From IMG/VR virus record IMGVR_UViG_3300048690_000109, positions 1 to 24,476 of that record: 24,476 nt of DNA; one strand, 5' to 3'. A program made the position numbers and the translations under genes. The notes under the pieces are model-generated. The model ran no database searches. It worked only from the letters and a program-made list of their open reading frames with translations, and had not been told where the DNA came from. The DNA is from a virus. Positions 1 to 5,484 of this stretch are shown piece after piece. Position 1 is the first letter of the stretch. The number at the start of each line of letters is the position of its first letter.

Positions 1-128
1 AGCGTTGACTTATATAAGCGTTGACTTATATAAGCGTTGACTTATATAAGCGTTGACTTATATAAGCGTTGACTTATATAAGCGTTGACTTATATAAGCG
101 TTGACTTATATAAGCGTTGACTTATAGC
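1..128. repeat. Eight tandem 16-bp direct repeats (iteron-like array)
   Basis: The 16-bp unit AGCGTTGACTTATATA starts at 1, 17, 33, 49, 65, 81, 97 and 113. The copies are identical except that the last one ends in GC instead of TA. There are no spacers, so this is not a CRISPR array. It lies just upstream of a DnaA box and an AT-rich stretch, an arrangement typical of iteron-type replication origins. Because the array begins at base 1, its true length is unknown and the contig may simply have broken here. Confidence 0.9.
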
Positions 129-148
129 ATAAAAACAACATCAAATAG

Positions 149-228
149 TTATCCACAGGTTTTGCACAGGTTATAAACAATGAATACTTTTATTTGCAAT
201 AATATTGAGAAACAAAAGTTTACACAGG
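149..228 (+). other. Candidate replication origin: cluster of DnaA-box-like sites
   Basis: A consensus DnaA box, TTATCCACA, lies at 149-157. It is followed in direct repeat by TTTTGCACAGG (160-170) and then TTTACACAGG (219-228), and all three share a CACAGG core. The surrounding sequence is AT-rich and directly follows the 16-bp repeat array. Iterons, DnaA boxes and an AT-rich region together are the classical parts of a theta-type origin, so I infer an origin. Function is not shown by sequence alone. Confidence 0.5.
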
Positions 229-362
229 GTTTATCCCTATAAAAATAGTTGCGTTGTTGCAGAAAAACAACGGAAATATCTATATAATTGATAGCAAGGG
301 GGCAGTAATCGTACTAACCCGGTAAACTGAAAACAAAGGTTTACATGTTCGTTAAAAATTGA

Positions 363-411
363 GAGTTTTCCATTATTAGTGCAAATAAAAGTACTAATAA
401 CCCCAAAACTC
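363..411 (+). promoter_or_regulatory. Imperfect stem-loop upstream of the first small ORF
   Basis: GAGTTTT (363-369) and TATTAGT (374-380) pair with ACTAATA (393-399) and AAAACTC (405-411). This gives two 7-bp stems separated by an unpaired 4/5-nt internal loop, with a 12-nt apical loop. No T-run follows, so it is not an obvious intrinsic terminator. It ends 17 bp before the ATG at 429 and may be a leader structure. Confidence 0.5.
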
Positions 412-428
412 ACAAATGAAAGTATTAA

Positions 429-566
429 ATGAATATCAAATTACAATCAGAGAATGCATTAATTGAAGCAATTCAAAAACGTTTAGATTTTTCATGCTTG
501 GGTTTCTCAGATAATGGCAAGATTTCCCGATTTTGCCGCATTAGAAACGAATGGATTATTTATTAA
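429..566 (+). CDS. Small protein, 45 aa, possible primase-fragment-like
   Basis: This ATG-to-TAA ORF of 45 aa lies between the putative origin and the next small gene. It has no strong Shine-Dalgarno sequence. The C-terminal half (FSDNGKISRFCRIRNEWIIY) resembles the short DGK-hRF...W-Y segment seen at the N-terminus of some phage and plasmid primases, but there is no room for a catalytic domain. Its place beside the origin suits a small replication accessory protein. That is inference only, and the ORF may not be translated. Confidence 0.4.
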   Translation: MNIKLQSENALIEAIQKRLDFSCLGFSDNGKISRFCRIRNEWIIY

Positions 567-581
567 ACTGGAGTTTATATT

Positions 582-743
582 ATGACAAAATCAAATCTTT
601 TAAATGTTTTCACGATTATCTTTTTATTTGTTGTAGCATTATCTTGTATTTTCTCAGCCTTGATTTTTAATATCTGGCCATTATGTTTTTTGAGTATATT
701 GTGCTCATTATGTGCATTTGTTTTAATGTTCAACGGTGAATAA
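582..743 (+). CDS. Small membrane protein, 53 aa
   Basis: This 53-aa ORF has a GGAG Shine-Dalgarno sequence about 9 nt upstream (569-572 region). After a short polar start (MTKSN), residues 6-27 and 31-50 are almost wholly hydrophobic (Leu, Ile, Phe, Val, Cys), so two transmembrane helices are predicted with a short FNIWP turn between them. No family is recognised. It precedes the first copy of the two-hairpin leader element. Confidence 0.55.
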   Translation: MTKSNLLNVFTIIFLFVVALSCIFSALIFNIWPLCFLSILCSLCAFVLMFNGE

Positions 744-751
744 TGTTATCT

Positions 752-800
752 GATAATATATTGGTTTAAACAGTATATTATCGGGCTAATATTGGCCGAT
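752..800 (+). promoter_or_regulatory. Two-hairpin leader element, copy A
   Basis: Hairpin 1 pairs GATAATATA (752-760) with TATATTATC (774-782), extended by TTG/CAG around a GTTTAAA loop. Hairpin 2 pairs ATCGG (780-784) with CCGAT (796-800) around the near-palindrome CTAATATTGG. The two hairpins share bases 780-782, so they are partly exclusive. The ATG of the downstream gene follows 18 nt later, preceded by TTATC. Copies B and C repeat this layout. Confidence 0.65.
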
Positions 801-818
801 TTTGATAATGAGATTATC

Positions 819-1082
819 ATGCAAAAACTTTATACAAAAACTGTATTCATTAAATCCACTGACCAATATAATGAATTTGCGAAACTTAAAATCGGACAAT
901 GGGTTAGTGGATTATTCCTTGATAACAAATCGGTATTATATAGGGGTCAATTTATGGGTTTCGACAATAATGATAAACCGATTATTAATTTCCGAATTGA
1001 TAATGCAAAGCATAATCTAGATTGGAAAAACCAATTTATATCTAATAAATATCTTCGACAGTTTGCTAAAGTGAAAGCCTGA
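819..1082 (+). CDS. Small protein with GQWV motif, 87 aa (paralogue of the 1388 gene)
   Basis: The frame is open from a TTG at 792, but that codon lies inside the leader hairpin. The ATG at 819 sits at the same distance from the element as the starts of the other two elements' genes, so it is preferred (87 aa). The segment KIGQWVSGLFLDNKSVLYRG and the C-terminal LRQFAK match GQWV, DNK, Y-G and LRDYAK in the 73-aa protein at 1388-1609, so the two are diverged paralogues. No named family is recognised and the function is unknown. The protein is soluble and rich in Lys and Asn. Confidence 0.65.
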   Translation: MQKLYTKTVFIKSTDQYNEFAKLKIGQWVSGLFLDNKSVLYRGQFMGFDNNDKPIINFRIDNAKHNLDWKNQFISNKYLRQFAKVKA

Positions 1083-1093
1083 TAATGTCAGAT

Positions 1094-1140
1094 ATAATAC
1101 CTTAATAATATAGGGTATTATGTCGGATAATATTGTCCGA
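1094..1140 (+). promoter_or_regulatory. Two-hairpin leader element, copy B
   Basis: Hairpin 1 pairs ATAATACC (1094-1101) with GGTATTAT (1114-1121). Hairpin 2 is TCGGATAATATTGTCCGA (1123-1140), a 9-bp self-complementary stem with one G-T pair. Compared with copies A and C, the pair at one stem position is A-T here, C-G in A and T-A in C, so pairing is kept while the bases change. An ATG in an AATATCATG context follows 17 nt after the element. Confidence 0.65.
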
Positions 1141-1157
1141 AAATGAAAGTTAATATC

Positions 1158-1373
1158 ATGAAATTGATTTCCACTATTAATAAGTCAATCGGTTTTCAAG
1201 CTAAAGTTTATTATAATTCAGACTATAATGAATATGTCGTTAAATATTATGATGAAAACAAACGGATTATGTCAGATAATACATGGTATTATACTGATGA
1301 TAAAGAAGACGCAATTAACACGGCATATAAAGAAATAGAATACATGTCGAATAATAAAGTATTGGCAGATTAA
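1158..1373 (+). CDS. Small hypothetical protein, 71 aa
   Basis: There are in-frame ATGs at 1143 and 1158. I prefer 1158 because it lies 17 nt after the leader element, matching copies A and C, and has GAAAG 8 nt upstream. The product is a small charged protein (MKLISTINKSIGFQAKVYYNS...) with a central aromatic-rich stretch and a DDKEDAINTAYKEIEYM helix-like segment. The layout is beta-rich then alpha. I recognise no characterised family. It is followed within 15 bp by the 1388 gene, so the two are probably co-transcribed. Confidence 0.6.
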   Translation: MKLISTINKSIGFQAKVYYNSDYNEYVVKYYDENKRIMSDNTWYYTDDKEDAINTAYKEIEYMSNNKVLAD

Positions 1374-1387
1374 TCGGAGATAATCAA

Positions 1388-1609
1388 ATGAAATATATTC
1401 AAGCATTTAATATCTGGAATATACCAAATGAATTGATTAAGTATATTCAACCGGGACAATGGGTTTATGCGGGTGCAAAAGACAATAAAGGAATATATCA
1501 GGGGATTAAAAAATCAGGTATTATTGTAGTTGCTTGGCAAGGGAATATAAATAACCATAAAGATAAAAAGCAATATATTAAAACATTAAGGGATTATGCA
1601 AAATCATAA
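1388..1609 (+). CDS. Small protein with GQWV motif, 73 aa (paralogue of the 819 gene)
   Basis: A CGGAG Shine-Dalgarno sequence lies about 10 nt upstream of the ATG. The product has PGQWVYAG, DNKGIYQG and a C-terminal YIKTLRDYAKS. It aligns end to end with the second half of the 87-aa protein at 819-1082 (GQWV, DNK, Y[RQ]G, LR[QD][FY]AK). The two therefore look like a local gene duplication flanking the 71-aa gene. Unlike its paralogue it has no two-hairpin leader directly in front. Function is unknown. Confidence 0.65.
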   Translation: MKYIQAFNIWNIPNELIKYIQPGQWVYAGAKDNKGIYQGIKKSGIIVVAWQGNINNHKDKKQYIKTLRDYAKS

Positions 1610-1624
1610 TTAATAGTATTTTCT

Positions 1625-1677
1625 GATAATATCTTAGATTATATCTAGGGTATTATCGGGTTAATATTAACCGATAA
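1625..1677 (+). promoter_or_regulatory. Two-hairpin leader element, copy C
   Basis: Hairpin 1 pairs GATAATATC (1625-1633) with GGTATTATC (1649-1657), including one G-T pair. Hairpin 2 pairs TTATCGG (1653-1659) with CCGATAA (1671-1677) around the palindrome TTAATATTAA, with one bulged G (1660). The arms share 1653-1657, so only one hairpin can be complete at a time. The ATG at 1698 follows 20 nt later. This is the most stable copy of hairpin 2. Confidence 0.7.
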
Positions 1678-1697
1678 TCAAACCAAGGATAATGATT

Positions 1698-2474
1698 ATG
1701 TCATGCTCAAAAACCAACGCACAATATACAGAAGATAACATTTTCACGGGTTTCAAGTCAGACAATTTATTATCTATTTCAAGCGATGCAAAAACATCAA
1801 AAGGAGAGAAATTAGGGTTTCTAACTGGCATTCTATATCTGGCCCCATATAAAACAATATCCATTTATAATACGTGTGCAATGGCCGAAATAGCAGGTTG
1901 TGACGTGGCTTGCTTATATACGGCAGGCAGGGGTGTATATTCAAGCGTACAAAATGCACGCATTAATAAAACAAATTGGTTTTATCAGGATAGACAATCA
2001 TTTATTAATCAATTGATTAAGAATATATATTCCCTTATTTATAAGGCTAATAAACTAGGATTAACCCCATTAATCCGATTAAATGGTACAAGTGATATTA
2101 AATGGGAAAATATCGGTTTTGAATATGAGGGTAAATCGTATAATAACATTATGCAATTATTCCCCGATATTCAATTTTACGATTATACAAAGATTATTAA
2201 TCGAGATAATATCCCGAGTAATTATGACCTTACATTTTCATATTCAGGTAAACCAGAGTTTATTAAATATGTTAATCAAGCCATTAATAAACAAATGAGA
2301 ATCGCCGTAGTATTTAAAGACAAGAATAATCTGCCTAATGAATATATGGGGTTAACTGTAGTTAATGGCGATAATTCAGATATTCGACATATTGACCCAC
2401 ACGGGGTTATTGTCGCATTATACGCAAAGGGTAAAGCGAAGAAGGATAATACGGGTTTTGTTGTGCATAACTAA
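1698..2474 (+). CDS. Conserved phage protein of unknown function with Cys motif and RLNGTSDI motif, 258 aa
   Basis: AAGGA at 1685-1689 sits 8 nt from the ATG at 1698 but only 2 nt from the ATG at 1692, so 1698 is preferred. Residues about 60-75 carry a Cys cluster (C-A-M-A-E-I-A-G-C-D-V-A-C, that is C-x7-C-x3-C) followed by LYTAGRG. A second conserved-looking block is PLIRLNGTSDIKWE, and the C-terminus has an HIDPHGVIVALYAKGKAKKD segment. I recall similar phage and plasmid proteins annotated only as unknown function. The Cys spacing suggests a metal or Fe-S site, but that is inference. It is the largest gene of the AT-rich early module and has the strongest leader hairpin. Confidence 0.7.
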   Translation: MSCSKTNAQYTEDNIFTGFKSDNLLSISSDAKTSKGEKLGFLTGILYLAPYKTISIYNTCAMAEIAGCDVACLYTAGRGVYSSVQNARINKTNWFYQDRQSFINQLIKNIYSLIYKANKLGLTPLIRLNGTSDIKWENIGFEYEGKSYNNIMQLFPDIQFYDYTKIINRDNIPSNYDLTFSYSGKPEFIKYVNQAINKQMRIAVVFKDKNNLPNEYMGLTVVNGDNSDIRHIDPHGVIVALYAKGKAKKDNTGFVVHN

Positions 2475-2485
2475 TAAGGGATTAT

Positions 2486-2611
2486 ATGAATATAATTGAA
2501 TATTGGTTTATTATCTTGGGTTTAATCTATTTATTTTGTTGGGTTATTATCGGCGGCATTGTATCGGTTGCAATAATCAAGCATAAAATAAAGGAGTTTG
2601 CAGGGGTTTAA
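2486..2611 (+). CDS. Single-pass membrane micro-protein, 41 aa
   Basis: This 41-aa ORF follows the 258-aa gene after 11 bp and has an AAGGG Shine-Dalgarno sequence about 5 nt upstream. Residues 3-31 are hydrophobic (EYWFIILGLIYLFCWVIIGG and on), followed by a basic tail KHKIKEFAGV, so one transmembrane helix with a cytoplasmic basic end is predicted. No family is recognised. It is the last gene before the terminator at 2635. A CAGGGGTTTAA direct repeat (2601-2611 and 2613-2623) covers its stop codon. Confidence 0.55.
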   Translation: MNIIEYWFIILGLIYLFCWVIIGGIVSVAIIKHKIKEFAGV

Positions 2612-2634
2612 ACAGGGGTTTAAGCGCATAGAAT

Positions 2635-2671
2635 AGCCGGGTTATATCGTAGGATGTAATCCGGCTTTTTT
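2635..2671 (+). terminator. Rho-independent terminator of the early rightward module
   Basis: AGCCGG (2635-2640) pairs with CCGGCT (2661-2666), extended inward by GTTAT/GTAAT with G-T wobbles, and is followed by a run of T. It lies 23 bp after the 41-aa gene and closes the 429-2611 gene run. Confidence 0.85.
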
Positions 2672-3252
2672 ACGTTATAGCGCCTATAAATCATTATAGG
2701 TTTATTTAATTAAGTGCTTAAACCGATAGCCAGTGACATGGGCCAGGTTTTACTAATGACCAATGAGTCAGTAAAAACAGCGATAAAATGAGTACTGTAT
2801 AAAAACACAGTAATACCATGCAAAAAAATTCGCCTAAGCCACGTTATACATTATTGATTATTCAAATATTAATTAATACCGAATACCAATACCATAATAC
2901 AATTATATGATGCTAACGCATGATATAACGAAAAGGAATAACAGATATTTTAAAATCATAGTATTATCATACTTTACCTAATGCCGACCTATCAAGCACC
3001 CAAGACTTACAGCAAATAATAATCCGCATATCTATCCCGTAGCTTTTACCCTAAACAATCACCTAACAATTGCTTCCAATACTGTTATCAGCACTTTACA
3101 CCCTCAACAAGCTACTTAAAACCGCTGTGGATAGCCTCAATCTGCACTCTACATAGCATCTATGCAGTTAAACCTTATAATGCCTTCTAGAGCGTTTAAA
3201 GCCTTGTACGTGCTCGAAGAGTTCGAACACTTGCTATGATATTTACCCAAAG
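2672..3252. other. Intergenic region without a recognisable gene, about 580 bp
   Basis: I see no convincing ORF in any frame. The region lies between the rightward early terminator and the leftward operon's terminator. It holds small hairpins: TTTTACT (2748-2754) with AGTAAAA (2770-2776), and a strong one, GTGCTCGAA (3210-3218) with TTCGAACAC (3222-3230), which has one mismatch and a GAG loop. No promoter or tRNA was convincing. It may be a spacer or a replication or packaging locus. Confidence 0.5.
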
Positions 3253-3284
3253 AAAAAACCCCAAGGCTGTTAAACCAAGGGGTT
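3253..3284 (-). terminator. Terminator of the leftward operon
   Basis: On the minus strand, AACCCC and GGGGTT form a stem with an inner GG/CC pair, followed by six T (plus-strand A-run at 3253-3258). It lies just after the stop of the ClpP-like gene. Confidence 0.8.
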
Positions 3285-3302
3285 GTAAATTTTAATTTTT
3301 AT

Positions 3303-3983
3303 TTATTTAGAATTATCTTCTTTAAGCAGTTGCTTAAGATTCTTAGCTTCAGCTTTTGCTCGTTTCTCTTGCATTTGACTTCTGATCTCTAATCTGCGAA
3401 CAATCTCTTCAGCGTCAAACCACATCTCTTTACCCATGATAACTTCTTCAAGTTCTTTATCGGTTAAGAAATCACGATAGACACTGTGCATCAATACTCT
3501 AACTTGCTTATCTACGAATGAAGCATGAGAGATAACATCTGACTGCTTACCGAAAGCTCCAAACGTAGCAGAGTGAACCATCATTGTAGCGTAAGGCGAT
3601 ACACTGATACTTGGTGCAGCTAGTGCAATAAGCGAAGCCGCTGATGCAGCTACACCGTCAATCTCAGCATGTACATCAGCATCTGTATTGTCAATAGCGT
3701 TAATAATTGCAATTGCACCATCAAGTTGACCACCGTAGCTATTAATCTTCATGAGCACAACATCGCCTTCACCTAAAGATTCAATACCTTGTAGGACTGT
3801 GCGATAATATTTAGCTTCTCTGATATTTTCATCCAAAGGAATCTTGATGCAGCGATTAGTCTTTGTGCTTTCAAAATAAGGTAAATACTGCGGGTTACTT
3901 CTGATATTTACTTCACCCTCTTCATCATCGTCATCATTACGGGCTACTCTTGTAAAATTTTTATATTTACTTGTGTTTGGCAT
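3303..3983 (-). CDS. ClpP-like serine protease (head maturation protease family), 226 aa
   Basis: This is a ClpP/crotonase-fold protease of the kind phages use for head maturation. The order is a polar acidic N-terminus (NDDDDEEGE), INSYGG (80-85), the nucleophile motif GVAASAAS with Ser114, then MMVHSA with His137, and a WFDAEEIVRRLEI block near 190 that corresponds to the end of the ClpP fold. Length is normal for a stand-alone protease. The C-terminus is Lys-rich. A strong AAAGGAG precedes the start, which overlaps the PhoH-like gene by 17 bp. It is far from the capsid genes, and a second, XkdF-type protease is encoded beside the capsid. Its target could therefore be something other than the prohead. 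Confidence 0.85.
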   Translation of the reverse strand: MPNTSKYKNFTRVARNDDDDEEGEVNIRSNPQYLPYFESTKTNRCIKIPLDENIREAKYYRTVLQGIESLGEGDVVLMKINSYGGQLDGAIAIINAIDNTDADVHAEIDGVAASAASLIALAAPSISVSPYATMMVHSATFGAFGKQSDVISHASFVDKQVRVLMHSVYRDFLTDKELEEVIMGKEMWFDAEEIVRRLEIRSQMQEKRAKAEAKNLKQLLKEDNSK

Positions 3984-4746
3984 TGGCTACTCCTTTAGTA
4001 TTAAATTGATCAACTACACTAGACTTAGTAAATTCAGCTTCAATCTCGTCTTCAAAAGCAATTACGAACTCTTTAGTCAAACCACTACGAACTACGTGCT
4101 CTCTACTGAAGGTAGTAAAGCTGCAATCATTGATGTTGTACTTCTGGCAAATCTTCTCTAAGTACGTCAGTCCATCCATGCCTTTTTTAACATCAGTTTG
4201 TGGACCTGTGTTATCACCGCAAAAGATAATCTGAGAGTCGTTACCTACACGAGTAGTCAGTGCTTGAATCTCAGGTACATACAAGTTTTGACTTTCATCT
4301 ACAATAATGATACTGTCATTCCAGCTTCTACCTCGGATAGTCTCCAAGCTACAAATCTCAATTGTCTTATTCTTTAGGTGAATCTCTGTAGTTGCCTTAC
4401 CTAAGTAATCCTCAAAGTAGTCAATCATTTGCTGATAAAAAGGAAGTAACTTCTCTTCTGCAGTACCGGGAAGAAAACCAATGCTTCTACCAGCTAACGG
4501 TTGATATGCACGAATCAATACAACTTTCTTGATGTCACCATAATGCAATTTCTTAGCTGCATGATGAATTGCAAGCAACGTCTTACCTGTACCTGCAGAA
4601 CCACGAGCTACCACTAAAGTATTATACTTCAAAGCTTCCAGTAATTCCTGCTGTTTATCATTCATTGCATGTAAAACAGGAAATTGACTACGTTGGAACT
4701 TCTCTTTTTGGATTCGCTGAGATTGCACTTTTTGATTTCTTTTCAT
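3967..4746 (-). CDS. phoH: PhoH-like P-loop ATPase, 259 aa
   Basis: The Walker A motif GSAGTGKT is at residues 49-56 and the Walker B VDESQN at 149-154. The PhoH signature GRSIGFLPGTAEEKLLPFY (86-104) and the SLETIRGRSWNDSIIIVDE block are present. PhoH-family proteins are ATP-binding, helicase-related proteins common in phages, and their role in infection is still unclear. An ATG at 4752 is in frame, but AAAGG sits directly against it and 6 nt from the ATG at 4746, so 4746 is preferred. The N-terminus is basic (MKRNQKVQSQRIQKEKFQR). The 3' end overlaps the ClpP-like gene, which implies translational coupling. Confidence 0.9.
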   Translation of the reverse strand: MKRNQKVQSQRIQKEKFQRSQFPVLHAMNDKQQELLEALKYNTLVVARGSAGTGKTLLAIHHAAKKLHYGDIKKVVLIRAYQPLAGRSIGFLPGTAEEKLLPFYQQMIDYFEDYLGKATTEIHLKNKTIEICSLETIRGRSWNDSIIIVDESQNLYVPEIQALTTRVGNDSQIIFCGDNTGPQTDVKKGMDGLTYLEKICQKYNINDCSFTTFSREHVVRSGLTKEFVIAFEDEIEAEFTKSSVVDQFNTKGVANAKHK

Positions 4747-4777
4747 TACCATCCTTTACTGCTTAGGATAAATTAAT

Positions 4778-4810
4778 ATAATACCTTAATTATTATCTCA
4801 AGGTATTATG
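4778..4810 (-). promoter_or_regulatory. Intercistronic hairpin related to the early leader elements
   Basis: ATAATACCTT pairs with AAGGTATTAT around a 12-nt AT-rich loop. It lies in the gap between the 84-aa gene and phoH. The plus-strand arm ATATAATACCTTAAT is identical to the start of hairpin 1 in leader copy B (1092-1106). There is no T-run, so an RNA-processing site or attenuator is more likely than a terminator. Confidence 0.55.
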
Positions 4811-4825
4811 CTTTATAATATTACA

Positions 4826-5080
4826 TTATTGTTTTGGTTTACGACCACGTTTAACTTCAGTATTATCTTGCGCTTCAGTATCTGAACTATCTTGCACAAT
4901 AACTTGAGTATCTTCAGTTTGCTCTTCAGCTTTAACCATACCTGCAACTAGCATTGAACCAAACATAGTTGGAAACAATTCGTTGCTGTCAAAGTCAAAT
5001 CTCCAGCCTTCAGTTACAGCTTGTTCTACGGTCTGACAGAACTCATATAAGCTATAAGTTTCAATTTTCTTAATTTGCAT
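4826..5080 (-). CDS. Small hypothetical protein with acidic tail and RGRKPK end, 84 aa
   Basis: This is the first gene of the leftward operon, 46 bp downstream of a strong promoter, with an AAAGGAA Shine-Dalgarno sequence. Residues 1-50 look folded (MQIKKIETYSLYEFCQTVEQAVTEGW...). Residues 52-76 are acidic and Gln/Thr-rich, and the protein ends in KRGRKPKQ, an AT-hook-like RGRK motif that could touch DNA. The family is not recognised. The position suggests an early product made with PhoH and the ClpP-like protease. Confidence 0.7.
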   Translation of the reverse strand: MQIKKIETYSLYEFCQTVEQAVTEGWRFDFDSNELFPTMFGSMLVAGMVKAEEQTEDTQVIVQDSSDTEAQDNTEVKRGRKPKQ

Positions 5081-5125
5081 AATATTCCTTTGTTAATTTA
5101 GGTTTAAACGATTGCGACATGTCAA

Positions 5126-5154
5126 ATTATAGCACAATCTAAAGTTGAAGTCAA
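5126..5154 (-). promoter_or_regulatory. Sigma70-type promoter of the leftward operon
   Basis: Read on the minus strand: TTGACT (5154-5149), a 17-bp spacer, then TATAAT (5131-5126) with an extended -10 TG one base upstream. It is about 46 bp before the start codon of the 84-aa gene. Confidence 0.85.
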
Positions 5155-5176
5155 CTAAAATATTTTGTAAAAGTAC

Positions 5177-5205
5177 TTGACAAACGATAAAACGTGTGAT
5201 ACCCT
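5177..5205 (+). promoter_or_regulatory. Possible weak rightward promoter
   Basis: TTGACA (5177-5182), a 17-bp spacer and TACCCT (5200-5205). The -35 is perfect but the -10 is poor. It would be divergent from the leftward promoter and would transcribe the repeat-rich leader and the RNA candidate at 5485-5703. Confidence 0.35.
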
Positions 5206-5221
5206 AAGAAATACATAAGAT

Positions 5222-5470
5222 ATAACATAGGTAATAACATTGGTTATTACAGCAGGTATACATAGGTTACAACATACATTAACCTTATATTTGTACTTAT
5301 ATAAGTATATCTAATAGTAACATCAGATGTTAACATTAAATGTACTTATAGTTTAATTGATTTATTAATAAGATATATATAAACTAAAGATTAATATAGG
5401 TTATAACATAGGATAAACTTCAGTTGATACTTTAAGTTATAACCTATGTTATATTCTATAATAGTCGTAG
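5222..5470. repeat. Cluster of ATAACATAGG / CCTATGTTAT inverted repeats
   Basis: GTAATAAC (5231-5238) and GTTATTAC (5243-5250) form a perfect 8-bp hairpin. Further on, ATAACATAGG near 5404 pairs with CCTATGTTAT near 5443, with inner AT pairing, making a long stem. The same word also occurs near 5223, and a variant occurs near 5260. The region has no ORF. Repeated inverted words like this could be operator sites for a dimeric regulator or folded leader RNA. Confidence 0.5.
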
Positions 5471-5484
5471 TGCTATTTTATTTT

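Noticed and set aside
1-128. Each 16-bp repeat contains TTGACT and TATATA with 16-bp spacing between neighbours, like a tandem promoter array.
   Set aside because: The match comes from the repeat itself, and nothing is transcribed close by that needs it. An iteron role beside DnaA boxes fits better, although promoter activity is not excluded.
1-128. Possible CRISPR array.
   Set aside because: The repeats are contiguous with no spacers and are too short.
792-818. TTG start at 792 for the GQWV protein.
   Set aside because: It lies inside leader hairpin 2 and has no Shine-Dalgarno sequence. The ATG at 819 matches the spacing seen for the other two elements.
5424-5462. Promoter with TATAAT at 5457-5462.
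   Set aside because: No -35 box lies at a workable spacing and there is no extended -10.
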